From contig NZ_PHUL01000001.1 of the NCBI RefSeq assembly GCF_002813425.1, forward strand, positions 496,001 through 560,000: a DNA stretch of 64,000 nucleotides. The letters are read 5' to 3'. The notes under the pieces are model-generated. The model saw only the letters and a program-made list of their open reading frames with translations. It made no database searches and was not told where the DNA came from. Position numbers and translations under genes: made by a program. Positions within the stretch are counted from its first letter, which is position 1. Each line of letters begins with the position of its first letter. Source of the DNA: Cellulophaga sp. RHA19. GTDB taxonomy: Bacteria; Bacteroidota; Bacteroidia; Flavobacteriales; Flavobacteriaceae. Positions 53,122 to 62,447 of the stretch are shown here, piece after piece.

Positions 53122-53709
53122 ATGAAAAAAGTAGGGTTATATTTTGGAACCTTTAACCCAATACACCTAGGGCATTTAGTTATTGCAAACCACTTGGTAG
53201 AATTTACAGATTTAGACGAGGTTTGGTTTGTAATAACACCACAAAGTCCGTTTAAAACAAAGCAATCTTTATTAGATAACAATCACAGATACCAAATGGT
53301 TTTAGAAGCAACAGAGGAGTACCCTAAGCTTAAACCATCTAATATAGAGTTTAATCTACCACAACCCAATTACACGGTACACACTTTAGCTCACTTGCTA
53401 GAGAAGTACCCAACTGGTTATGATTTTTCATTAATTATGGGAGAAGACAATTTAAAAAGTCTTCACAAATGGAAAAACTACGAGGTAATTTTAGAAAATC
53501 ATGATATATATGTATACCCTAGAGTTTCTAGCGGTACTGTAGATCATCAATTTAAAAATAATCCTAAAATTAAAATGGTTACTGATGCGCCAATTATGGA
53601 AATCTCATCTACATTTATTCGTAAAAACCATAGATTAGGAAAAAACATAACTCCATTGCTACCTGCAGCTGTATTTAAATATATGGATGAAATGAATTTT
53701 TATAGGTAA
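53122..53709 (+). CDS. nadD: Nicotinate-nucleotide adenylyltransferase
   Basis: The ATG at 53122 gives the family N-terminus MKKVGLYFGTFNPIHLGH; the upstream frame would overlap gmk. The 195-aa enzyme carries the nucleotidyltransferase motifs GTFNPIHLGH (9-18) and ISSTFIRKN near the C-terminus. It adenylates nicotinate (or nicotinamide) mononucleotide in NAD synthesis. It may finish the NMN route opened by nadV, although NadD proteins usually prefer NaMN. Confidence 0.95.
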   Translation: MKKVGLYFGTFNPIHLGHLVIANHLVEFTDLDEVWFVITPQSPFKTKQSLLDNNHRYQMVLEATEEYPKLKPSNIEFNLPQPNYTVHTLAHLLEKYPTGYDFSLIMGEDNLKSLHKWKNYEVILENHDIYVYPRVSSGTVDHQFKNNPKIKMVTDAPIMEISSTFIRKNHRLGKNITPLLPAAVFKYMDEMNFYR

Positions 53710-53712
53710 GTA

Positions 53713-54744
53713 CTAGTTTAAATGCACACTTCTATACTCATTAACCATTGCAATAAACTCTAACTCCAATTTTAAAGGAGAACCGTCTGCTGCAATATTA
53801 GGGTGGTCTTCACCATAGTCAAAATCATTATTAGCTATACGCAATTTTAGACTAGTTAACCCCATTAATATATTTCCTAAGTGAGTAGTAAAATTAGTAA
53901 CAACAGGCATTGGCTTACCAAACTCTTTTACAATTAAGTCTTGATTTTCTTTTAAACCCTCTAGAGCAACGTAAGCAGCTCTAAGCTCTTTTATTTTAAG
54001 ATTAATAACAGTAAAGTCCAATGTTAAAAGCCCATCTACATCTCTACCTCCAATTTCATTTAAGATAGTTTCTGTAGCATTTATAGCAGTAAATAGGTTG
54101 TACTGCACAACCAATTCTTGTTCTTTAAACTTTTCTTTTTCATAGTTCTCTACACTGTCCTGTAGCCTATAAAAGACAATGGACATATCATCAAAAGTAG
54201 AAAAGTAATTTCTGTAAGCCTCTAGTAATTTTATATGTAATTTTTTTCCCTTATTTACATCTACTTTTTCTACAATACCTTTTTTATAATACGCATCTAA
54301 CTCTATTATGGTATTATATAAAATCTCTGCTGTTTTATATACCAAAAGCATATTTGCATCTACTTTTTTTATTGCAGGAGTGTGTACAATAGTAGATTTT
54401 AACAAGTCTAATTGATCTATAGGTAAACCTATTTTACTTTTTAAATTAGTAGTAATTTTTGGTTCGCTTTGGTTTACCCAGCTTAAGTAATTAGCATAGG
54501 ATTTACGAACCTTATCATCATAGGTATTAAAAAACTCTATGTAATTATTATACTTAATTACAAAATCTGCAGAGTTATAAGAATCTTCAATAGTTGCAAG
54601 TTTTTCCTCTCTTTCGTCAGAAGAAAAAGGCTCTAAAGAATTAGTAACCGTTTTTAATTCCTTGTCATCTTCCTCTTGCTTTACGTTTTTGCAACTTACC
54701 ACTACAAAAGCAATTAGACATGTATGTACAAGGTGTTTTATCAT
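53713..54744 (-). CDS. DUF3829-like (YiiG-type) lipoprotein
   Basis: The 343-aa lipoprotein (VVVSC, Cys18) is mainly helical, with an acidic N-terminal linker. The repeated pattern of Tyr/Phe in YNNYIEFFNTYDD and the C-terminal region (about 240-340) look like the DUF3829/YiiG family. Function unknown; an outer-membrane or periplasmic location is expected. A strong palindrome covers its promoter region. Confidence 0.7.
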   Translation of the reverse strand: MIKHLVHTCLIAFVVVSCKNVKQEEDDKELKTVTNSLEPFSSDEREEKLATIEDSYNSADFVIKYNNYIEFFNTYDDKVRKSYANYLSWVNQSEPKITTNLKSKIGLPIDQLDLLKSTIVHTPAIKKVDANMLLVYKTAEILYNTIIELDAYYKKGIVEKVDVNKGKKLHIKLLEAYRNYFSTFDDMSIVFYRLQDSVENYEKEKFKEQELVVQYNLFTAINATETILNEIGGRDVDGLLTLDFTVINLKIKELRAAYVALEGLKENQDLIVKEFGKPMPVVTNFTTHLGNILMGLTSLKLRIANNDFDYGEDHPNIAADGSPLKLELEFIAMVNEYRSVHLN

Positions 54745-54792
54745 TTCTTATTTTTAATGAGGTGCAAAAATAAACAAAGTTATTGCGTTAAC

Positions 54793-54812
54793 TATCACGG
54801 CTTACCGTGATA
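54793..54812. promoter_or_regulatory. GC-rich palindrome in a divergent promoter region
   Basis: TATCACGG-CTTA-CCGTGATA has perfect 8-bp arms and a high G+C content for this genome. It lies 20 nt beyond a minus-strand -7 box (TATTTTTG, 54772-54765) at the -33 distance, so a bound protein would block that promoter. The metalloprotease start is 97 nt to the right. Confidence 0.5.
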
Positions 54813-54909
54813 ATTTGCATTTGTTATCAACAATTCACAATTACATTAACTTTTCTCTAACAAATAAGCTATTTTACATTTATTATCTTGTGATCCTAAC
54901 AAACTCCTA

Positions 54910-57366
54910 ATGAAAAAAATACTCTTATTATGCGTAGCTGCTACTCTTTTTTCTGCTACCAGCATAAATGCTCAAAAAAAGAAAAAATCCAAAAAAGGCA
55001 AAGCCGAACAAACAACTCCCCTACAAAAATCCAAAAAGGGAGACATTAAAAACTATAGTCAAGTTGTAACTAAAGATGCCATAACCGACGAAGGCTTATT
55101 TAAAGTACATAAAGTAGATAAAAAGTATCTGTATGAAATACCATTTAGTAAGCTAAATAAAGATATGTTATGGGTTACAAGAATTGCAAAAATACCTACG
55201 GGCTTAGGCGGCGGGTATATGAATGCAGGTTCTAAAACCAACGAACAAATGGTTAACTGGACGCGTTTTCAGGATAAAATTTTATTAAAATCTAAATCCT
55301 ACAGCAATGTAGCAGATAGCACAAAAGCAATTAGCGCATCTGTAAAAGTTAACAATTACGAACCTACTCTGTTTGCTTTTGACATTGAAGCTTTTAGCAC
55401 AGATTCTACCAGCGTAGTTATAGATGTAACCTCGTTATTTAGCACAGACGTACCAGCAATAAGTGGTTTATCTAGTAGGTTAAGAAAAACTTACAAGGTA
55501 AAAAGATTAGATCCAAAACGTAGTTTTATAAACATCGTTAAGAGTTTTCCTGAAAACATAGAGGTTAAGCAAGATTTTACCTTTAACGCATCTGAACCAT
55601 CTACTTTAAGATCTACAGAATCTATTAGTTTACAAGTAAATCAATCTATGATTTTACTTCCAGAGCAACCAATGCAACCACGTATCTCTGATCCTAGAGT
55701 TGGTTATTTTACTGTTAGCCAATATGATTTTGGCAGCGATGAATTAAAGGCAGATGAAAAAACATATATTCGTCGTTGGAGATTAGTGCCTAAAGATCCT
55801 AAAGCATATGCAAGAGGCGAATTAGTAGAACCAGTAAAGCCTATAGTTTATTATTTAGACCCAGGAACTCCTGAAAACCTGAAAGAATATATAAAACAAG
55901 GTATTGAAGATTGGCAAAAACCATTTGAAACAGCTGGATTTAAAAATGCAATAATTGCGCGTGATGCTCCTACCGCTGAAGAAGATCCAGAATTTAGCCC
56001 AGAAGACATTCGATATTCTATGATACGCTATGTAGCTAGCACAACAAGAAATGCTGTTGGACCAAGCGTATCTGACCCTAGAAGTGGAGAAATTATAGAA
56101 AGTGACATTATCTGGTACCACAACCACTTGCGTAGTTACAGAAACAGATATTTATTAGAAACTGGAGCGGCTAACCCAAGCGCAAGAACATTAAAAACAG
56201 AGCCTAAAGAAATAGGTGATATGATGCGCATGGTTATTGCCCATGAAGTTGGTCACGCTTTAGGATTCCCTCATAACATGGCCGCTAGTTACGCGTACCC
56301 TGTAGACTCCCTACGTAATGGCGAGTTTACACAAAAAAATGGTATTGCTGCTAGTATTATGGATTATGCTCGCTACAACTATATAGCACAACCTGGTGAT
56401 AAAAACATTAGATTTATTAGACAAATGGGACCTTATGACCATTATGTTACAAACTGGGGCTATCGTTATTTAGCATCTGAATCACCAGAAGCAGAAATAC
56501 CTACATTGAATAAATGGATCTTAGAAAAAGCAGATGACCCAATTTATAGGTACGGCAGACAGTCTAGTCGCTTTGATCCACAATCACAAACTGAAGGATT
56601 AGGAGATGACCCTGTTAAAGCAAGCACATACGGAGTTAAAAATCTAAAGTATGTAGCAAAAAATCTTAGCAGTTGGACATCAGACAAAACAAATAATTAC
56701 GATGACTTAGAAGAGTTATACGGAGAATTATTAGGTGTTTATAGTAGATACGCAGGTCATGTAGTTACTAACATTGGTGGTGTTTTTGAAAACTTAAAAA
56801 CTCCAAAACAAAGTGGCTCTGTATACACAGTTTTAAGTAAAGCAAAGCAAAAAGAATCTATGAAATGGTTACAAGATAATGTGTTTAGCACACAACCTTG
56901 GTTAGTAGACAAGACCATTTTACAAAATATAGACCACGCTGGCTACCCAGAAAATTTACGTAAAGTACAAGCCAGACACTTAAACAGTATTTTAAGTGCA
57001 GATCGCATTGGCAGATTGTTAGATGCAGAAACAACAAATAAAACGTATTACAGCGCCTTAGAAATGTTAAGTGATCTACGCAAAGGTATTTGGAAAGAAG
57101 CCTACACAGGTAGAAGCGCAGATATTTACCGTAGAAATTTACAACGCACCTATGTAGAACGTATGCAAACACTACTAACAGCTAAAAACGGTAGAGGTTC
57201 TAGTTTTGATGTAACCACTTCCGATGTTAGCTCTTTAGTTAGAGGAGAACTAAGAACATTACGTTCTAAATTAAAACTTGCTAAAAACGGAAATATAAAC
57301 ACCGTAACTCGCTACCATTATGAAGATGTAATTGCTAAAATAGACCAAGCATTAGATCCAAAATAA
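54910..57366 (+). CDS. Exported zinc metalloprotease (DUF5117/DUF5118 family)
   Basis: The 818-aa protease has a signal peptide (1-21, ending NAQ) and a basic N-terminal segment. The domains that follow match the DUF5118-DUF5117 pair (about 40-380). A metzincin-type site is at 445-456 (HEVGHALGFPHN). A C-terminal helical domain of about 350 residues follows. Such large exported zinc-dependent proteases are common in Bacteroidota; substrates are unknown. It begins an isolated unit and ends at a bidirectional terminator. Confidence 0.92.
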   Translation: MKKILLLCVAATLFSATSINAQKKKKSKKGKAEQTTPLQKSKKGDIKNYSQVVTKDAITDEGLFKVHKVDKKYLYEIPFSKLNKDMLWVTRIAKIPTGLGGGYMNAGSKTNEQMVNWTRFQDKILLKSKSYSNVADSTKAISASVKVNNYEPTLFAFDIEAFSTDSTSVVIDVTSLFSTDVPAISGLSSRLRKTYKVKRLDPKRSFINIVKSFPENIEVKQDFTFNASEPSTLRSTESISLQVNQSMILLPEQPMQPRISDPRVGYFTVSQYDFGSDELKADEKTYIRRWRLVPKDPKAYARGELVEPVKPIVYYLDPGTPENLKEYIKQGIEDWQKPFETAGFKNAIIARDAPTAEEDPEFSPEDIRYSMIRYVASTTRNAVGPSVSDPRSGEIIESDIIWYHNHLRSYRNRYLLETGAANPSARTLKTEPKEIGDMMRMVIAHEVGHALGFPHNMAASYAYPVDSLRNGEFTQKNGIAASIMDYARYNYIAQPGDKNIRFIRQMGPYDHYVTNWGYRYLASESPEAEIPTLNKWILEKADDPIYRYGRQSSRFDPQSQTEGLGDDPVKASTYGVKNLKYVAKNLSSWTSDKTNNYDDLEELYGELLGVYSRYAGHVVTNIGGVFENLKTPKQSGSVYTVLSKAKQKESMKWLQDNVFSTQPWLVDKTILQNIDHAGYPENLRKVQARHLNSILSADRIGRLLDAETTNKTYYSALEMLSDLRKGIWKEAYTGRSADIYRRNLQRTYVERMQTLLTAKNGRGSSFDVTTSDVSSLVRGELRTLRSKLKLAKNGNINTVTRYHYEDVIAKIDQALDPK

Positions 57367-57385
57367 ATAGAGTTTTAAAAAATAA

Positions 57386-57415
57386 AAAAGGGCAATCTGT
57401 TTAGATTGCCCTTTT
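57386..57415. terminator. Bidirectional terminator after the metalloprotease
   Basis: A perfect 13-bp stem (AAAAGGGCAATCT and complement) with a GTTT loop; T-runs follow on both strands. It also serves the converging gene at 57436. Confidence 0.9.
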
Positions 57416-57435
57416 CTCTTTTACAACACAAAAGC

Positions 57436-58149
57436 TTATTTTTTGGTAAGCACATCTGTACCTAAAAGCTTGTCTTCTTTATTAGTATACCAAGCTCTAA
57501 TAGCCGGCATACGCACACCGTTTATAATTTCAGAATTGCTTAACACAATATACTCTCCATCATTCTTAGACTCATCGTGATAAAACTGATACCTTTCCAT
57601 ATCTAAAGACTTAGGGTCAAAATAGAAATACCACGTATCCTTACCAACTTCTTTATCATAAGTAGCTTTTATAACTTTATACCATTTTTGATTAATTTTT
57701 TTAGAGTAAATTTTAGGATCTATTATGGTACCTTTATCTTTTAGCTTCATTGGCAAACCATACAGATAGGTATAATAATTTCTCATAAAAAGTGCTCGCT
57801 CTTTAGTAAACTTAAACGTTTTTTGTTCGTCGGCATTTCTTATTTCTTTGTCATAAATAAAAAAACTAACACTATCATTTACAATTTTAGTAGTACGCTT
57901 TTTCCCATCTACTTTATTAGACAAAATAAAAGTACTCTTAGGTATATCTATATGAATATCCGTAACTCTATCTTCTTTATTTGGCGTACTCATAGTTACC
58001 ACTAAATCTCCCTTAAAGGTTGGCCAATTATTATTAGGGTCGTGACGAGAAATTACTTTTTCTAAAAAATCCAAAGCACTTTCTTCTTGTGCTTTTAAAG
58101 TTGTTAAACAACTAACAAATAGCATTATTACAAGGAAACTATTTTTCAT
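57436..58149 (-). CDS. Secreted DUF6503-like protein
   Basis: The ATG at 58149 gives a signal peptide (1-21, ending LKAQ); the frame upstream opens with TTG. The 237-aa protein has a periplasmic beta-rich fold (WPTFKGDLVVTMSTP, WYKVIKATYDKEVGKDTWYFYFDP) typical of DUF6503 or LolA-like proteins. That fold could bind a lipid; function unknown. A Cys within the signal peptide (FVSC) could alternatively be a lipobox. Confidence 0.7.
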   Translation of the reverse strand: MKNSFLVIMLFVSCLTTLKAQEESALDFLEKVISRHDPNNNWPTFKGDLVVTMSTPNKEDRVTDIHIDIPKSTFILSNKVDGKKRTTKIVNDSVSFFIYDKEIRNADEQKTFKFTKERALFMRNYYTYLYGLPMKLKDKGTIIDPKIYSKKINQKWYKVIKATYDKEVGKDTWYFYFDPKSLDMERYQFYHDESKNDGEYIVLSNSEIINGVRMPAIRAWYTNKEDKLLGTDVLTKK

Positions 58150-58245
58150 AAAATATATTTTTTTCAATTTACAACAAAAGGTTAATGTTTAGAAAAAATT
58201 TATCAACTAGATAAAACTTATGTAATTTGTAGTAAAAAGTAACCT

Positions 58246-58590
58246 ATGAAGAAATCATCAATCTCCGCATTAATATTAAGCTTAACAACAACAGCTTTGT
58301 GTGCACAGCAAAAAAATCAATTTAAATTAGATCCTATAATTTTAGAAACAGCTATTAACAAAACGTATTTGCCACAAAAAAAAGATGACTTATCTAATAC
58401 TTTTGCTAGTTACAACAAAGAACATTTATTAAAATATAAACAAGATAATTTTCTGCTCACTCCTCCTTTAAAACAAAAAGCAGAATTTATATCTAAAATG
58501 CCTGTACACAAACCCAAGGGAAAATCTATAAGCAATACCATAAAAATAGATTCAACAGTTAATTACAGCTTACGAATTATAAAGCTTTAA
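58246..58590 (+). CDS. Small secreted hypothetical protein, 114 aa
   Basis: A signal peptide is clear (1-21, ending LCAQ). The mature 93 residues are lysine-rich with no cysteine and no recognised motif. It stands between two terminators on its own. Function unknown. Confidence 0.65.
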   Translation: MKKSSISALILSLTTTALCAQQKNQFKLDPIILETAINKTYLPQKKDDLSNTFASYNKEHLLKYKQDNFLLTPPLKQKAEFISKMPVHKPKGKSISNTIKIDSTVNYSLRIIKL

Positions 58591-58612
58591 CCAATAAGGT
58601 TTAAAACAAAAG

Positions 58613-58641
58613 AAAGCCCAACACTTAAGGTATTGGGCTTT
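58613..58641. terminator. Terminator between the 114-aa gene and the phosphate transporter
   Basis: AAAGCCCAA (58613-58621) pairs with TTGGGCTTT (58633-58641). The T-rich tail ACTTTTT follows on the plus side. Confidence 0.75.
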
Positions 58642-58659
58642 ACTTTTTATAGTATTTAA

Positions 58660-60951
58660 TTATGATATAGTTGCCGGTGGCACACTACTATCATGTTCAT
58701 TATAATACAGCTCTAACATATTTATTGTTGCCGTCATCAAATCTTTTGTCTCTAGCAATAAAGAGAAATAAAGCGTTGTATTTTTAGGACTAGATTCTTC
58801 TGTTCTAGTACGCTCTACTTGCTTCTGTATTTTCTGAGAAAGCAACTCAAACAATGCTTCTTTCTCTTCTAAAATTTGTGCAATTTTATCAAAAGAACGT
58901 GTTTCAAATACAGCTTGAGTTTCATTTAAAATATGCTCCAATTTATAGTCAATTTCTTTTAACTCTTTAATTTGGTTGTATTTTAATTTTTTGTGATTGT
59001 TGTTTATATGCTTGTATGAAATTTTAGTAATATACTCTAATGACTGAGCCATATCTTGTAACGAGCCAAGTATATTAATATAAAAGTTACTTGCACCAAC
59101 ACTAGCATCGTCTAAATTTTTGATAAAATAAAATATGTGATCTCTTAAATCATCTACCTCATCACCTAACTTAACCACTCCTTTTTTATTCTTTTTAAGA
59201 ATATCCAAGTTTTGCTTAGCCAAACCATCTATAGCATTTGTATATATTTTGTTGGTTCTTTTTACAACGTTAGCTGTATTTTTAGCACTTTCTACAATAA
59301 CACCTTGTATAGAGCTACTTTCTGCTCTTCTAAGACTATCTTCTGCTTTTATTTCTTTAGACTTTTTATTGTAAGAGATATAATTTCTTGCCAATAACAA
59401 TATTGCTACAAATAATAAAATAGCTATGGCAGCGCCAGTACCAAAATTAATAAGAGTTAAAATAATACCCGCGGCTGTAAATGCAATAATTGCAGTACCA
59501 AACCATCCGCCAATAACATTTAAAACACCAGCCACTCTATAAACAGCACTTTCTGCTCCCCAAGCCCTATCTGCTAATGATGTACCCATTGCAACCATAA
59601 AAGTTACGTAAGTAGTAGACAAAGGCAATTTAAATGATGTTGCCACAGATATTAAAATACCTGCAACCACCAAGTTAACAGCTGCCCTTACCATATCAAA
59701 AGCTGGCATATCATACGTTTTATCTTTAGCCAGAGCTATCTTTGGCTTTTCAAATCTAGCTTCAACCTTATCCGTAATAGATTTAGGCATAACAGATGAT
59801 GTGTATGTAGAAATTGCTATTCCAATTCTAACTATTCCTCTAGATAAAAAGTTAGGTTCAAAACGCTCTTTACCTTCACCTTCTCTAGATAAGTTAATTT
59901 CAGTTTCTGCAACATAACGTGCCTTTTTAGAAAACCATAAAGTAGCCACCATAATCATCCCAGAAATAAACAACAACAAAGTTGGTGTTGGTACTTTTTC
60001 TGTTAATATAGCCATACTAAATGCAGATGCATCTACGCCAGATGCAGACCATTCTGTATAGGATTGGTATGCAGCAATTGGCACACCTATAAAGTTAACC
60101 AAATCGTTACCTGCAAAAGCCAAGGCTAAAGCAAAAGTACCAACTCCAATAATAATTTTATAGATATTAAGTTTTGCAAATACAGTTAATACGTATGACA
60201 CAACAAACCAAATAACAAAGTTTACAAGCACTATAGGAAACCATTGTACTTCTAAAAAGTGTTTAATAGTCATATCTCCTATAATATCTATACTCTGACT
60301 TGCAAAAGCAGTACCTTTTATACCTTTCATAAATATAAAGTACGTAATAGCAGATAACCCAACACCTCCAAAAACAGCACCTACCCATTTAGCCTTTCTC
60401 TCAAAATCATAAGACAATAGCAAACGAGAAAACCATTGCACAATTGCACCTATAGAAAAGGCAATAACAACAGAGAGGAGAATACCTATTATAATCTCTG
60501 TTGCTTTAGATGTATTAATGTAATTTACTACATCTGATGCACTACCACCAGCTTGCAATATTTTAATTAATGCCATTGCTACAGCTGCACCTAGCAACTC
60601 AAAAACAATAGAAACCGTTGTAGACGTTGGCATACCTAGGGTATTAAAAAAGTCTAACAACAGAATATCTGTAATCATTACGGCCATAAAAATGAACATA
60701 ATTTCATTAAAGTAAAACTCATTGGGGTTAAAAATACCTTTTCTAGCAACCTCCATCATTCCACTAGAAAATATAGCGCCACAAGCAATACCCACACTGG
60801 CTACAATCATTATACTTCTAAAAGAAATAGCTTTAGATCCTATAGCCGAATTTAAAAAGTTAACCGCATCATTACTAACACCAACCACAAGATCTGCAAT
60901 AGCTAAGACAGCTAAAGCAATAATCATTATTAAGTAAATATTACTCTCCAT
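58660..60951 (-). CDS. PiT-family inorganic phosphate transporter with C-terminal PhoU-like domain
   Basis: The 763-aa protein is a fusion. Residues 1-520 hold the PiT transporter with about 10-12 membrane helices. The first signature is GVSNDAVNFLNSAIGSKA (24-41), and the second is FAGNDLVNFIGVPIAAY near 277. Residues 540-763 form a helical cytoplasmic domain like PhoU/DUF47 (KLGDEVDDLRDHIFYFIKNLDD). Usually the regulator is a separate gene. It imports phosphate using an ion gradient, and the tail probably controls it. The porin gene lies 74 nt upstream on the same strand. Confidence 0.92.
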   Translation of the reverse strand: MESNIYLIMIIALAVLAIADLVVGVSNDAVNFLNSAIGSKAISFRSIMIVASVGIACGAIFSSGMMEVARKGIFNPNEFYFNEIMFIFMAVMITDILLLDFFNTLGMPTSTTVSIVFELLGAAVAMALIKILQAGGSASDVVNYINTSKATEIIIGILLSVVIAFSIGAIVQWFSRLLLSYDFERKAKWVGAVFGGVGLSAITYFIFMKGIKGTAFASQSIDIIGDMTIKHFLEVQWFPIVLVNFVIWFVVSYVLTVFAKLNIYKIIIGVGTFALALAFAGNDLVNFIGVPIAAYQSYTEWSASGVDASAFSMAILTEKVPTPTLLLFISGMIMVATLWFSKKARYVAETEINLSREGEGKERFEPNFLSRGIVRIGIAISTYTSSVMPKSITDKVEARFEKPKIALAKDKTYDMPAFDMVRAAVNLVVAGILISVATSFKLPLSTTYVTFMVAMGTSLADRAWGAESAVYRVAGVLNVIGGWFGTAIIAFTAAGIILTLINFGTGAAIAILLFVAILLLARNYISYNKKSKEIKAEDSLRRAESSSIQGVIVESAKNTANVVKRTNKIYTNAIDGLAKQNLDILKKNKKGVVKLGDEVDDLRDHIFYFIKNLDDASVGASNFYINILGSLQDMAQSLEYITKISYKHINNNHKKLKYNQIKELKEIDYKLEHILNETQAVFETRSFDKIAQILEEKEALFELLSQKIQKQVERTRTEESSPKNTTLYFSLLLETKDLMTATINMLELYYNEHDSSVPPATIS

Positions 60952-61025
60952 AATTTATAAAAATTCAATTTGCAAATATGCTTTGTTTTAAACTGTCTAA
61001 CGTTATGTTAAGGTTATTTTTTTTC

Positions 61026-62225
61026 TTAAAAATGAACCTCTAATTGCAGCCTGTATATAAGTCCGTCAGGTCCACCAACTTCTGTTAAATAAGTAGCATC
61101 TGTTTGTACTTTTAATTTGTGCCCTACTAAATACTTAGACACTCCAAATGTATATTGATTTTCTTTATTTTCATTTGTAATTTGCTTATCTAATTCTACA
61201 GATGTATACCTACCCGTAATTTCCAAGTTATTTTTAAAAACATAACCAGACATTAGATTTAAACCCTTACCTACTTGCACCACATCTCCCGTGACAGTAC
61301 CGTCTTTGTTTACAGCAATAGCGTTATCTGCTTTACGATCTGCATATTCTCCTAAAAACGAAAACCCATTGTATTTAAAAATAGCATTTACAAACAACGT
61401 ATTAATATCTGTCTCATAAAAACCAGTATCAGTAAACATATAATTACCTTGATTACTTCTTGTTTTTACCGCATTTTTATTTGCGTCATAAGCTACACCA
61501 AGTAATAACTTTGGAGATTGCTCCCTTTTTAAATCACCTCCTACATACTCTGTATTTCCTGTAAAAGCCCCAAAAGGCAATAATTCTAAACGAGTTGTAT
61601 ACTGGTAACCGCCCAAATTTCCTTTAGACACATTCCTTCCTTCACCTTGAGACAAAGCAAATGCCTCCCGAATTAAGAACTTATCTGACAAATAAAATTT
61701 ATGCCTTAACTGAGCTCCCATATCCCTATCTATAGTAAACCTATTATTTAACAAAGACCTATCTACCAATTGCATATTAGCAGATGAAACTATGCGCTCT
61801 ATATTTCCTGGCAATTTTGTTTGCCCAATCCATAACTCAAAATTCTCATAGAAATTCCACATCACAAAAGCATCTAAAATATAGCGTGGTGCGTCGTGTG
61901 TAAACTCAGATGCTCCAGAAATATCTCTGTTAGACAAACCTAACTCTACCTTATATTTTAATTTAGGAGAATACGCAAAACCTTTAAATTTTAAACGCCC
62001 TCTTCTAATTAAAAAATTAGATCCAATAGAGGATAATTTATCATTCTCTGACCATTGTCCTATACCCAAAAATTGCATTCTTCCAGAAACATTCATACTC
62101 CAAGTACTATCTTTTCCTACTAGGTTTAAAATACCTTTACCAAAAGCAGGCGCCTTAACCTCTTGGGATTTAACCGAGTTTAAACCAATAAAAAGAAATA
62201 ATACCGTTAGAATTCTAAAACACAT
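61026..62225 (-). CDS. Porin of the phosphate-selective O/P family
   Basis: The 399-aa outer-membrane protein has a signal peptide (about 1-20) and a 16-strand-type barrel with many aromatic-ended strands. A typical stretch is FLIRRGRLKFKGFAYSPKLKY near 71-91, and it ends in a C-terminal Phe (QLEVHF). It resembles OprO/P-like porins. Position directly before the phosphate transporter suggests that it brings phosphate across the outer membrane. A -7 box (TAAATTTG, minus strand, 62306-62299) lies about 74 nt before the start. Confidence 0.85.
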   Translation of the reverse strand: MCFRILTVLFLFIGLNSVKSQEVKAPAFGKGILNLVGKDSTWSMNVSGRMQFLGIGQWSENDKLSSIGSNFLIRRGRLKFKGFAYSPKLKYKVELGLSNRDISGASEFTHDAPRYILDAFVMWNFYENFELWIGQTKLPGNIERIVSSANMQLVDRSLLNNRFTIDRDMGAQLRHKFYLSDKFLIREAFALSQGEGRNVSKGNLGGYQYTTRLELLPFGAFTGNTEYVGGDLKREQSPKLLLGVAYDANKNAVKTRSNQGNYMFTDTGFYETDINTLFVNAIFKYNGFSFLGEYADRKADNAIAVNKDGTVTGDVVQVGKGLNLMSGYVFKNNLEITGRYTSVELDKQITNENKENQYTFGVSKYLVGHKLKVQTDATYLTEVGGPDGLIYRLQLEVHF

Positions 62226-62399
62226 AAATGCTATTTTTTTCGATTACAACAACCCACTTCTGATGTTAATTAATTGTTTCTAAATTATTAACTCATTGCA
62301 AATTTAGGGAAACTAAGTTAAAGACTAAGGTGTTATTATATATAACCGATGTAGACACTAAAGTTGGTTGATATAAAATTCTTTTAAGTTTAATCTACT

Positions 62400-62426
62400 T
62401 TGTTTAAAAAGCTATTTAAGTATCTT
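62400..62426 (+). promoter_or_regulatory. Promoter of dgt
   Basis: TTG at 62400-62402 and TATCTTG at 62420-62426 are 17 nt apart; the -7 box has one base fewer than consensus. The ATG at 62448 is 21 nt downstream. Confidence 0.5.
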
Positions 62427-62447
62427 GCAACTTTAAAATTGAGCATT

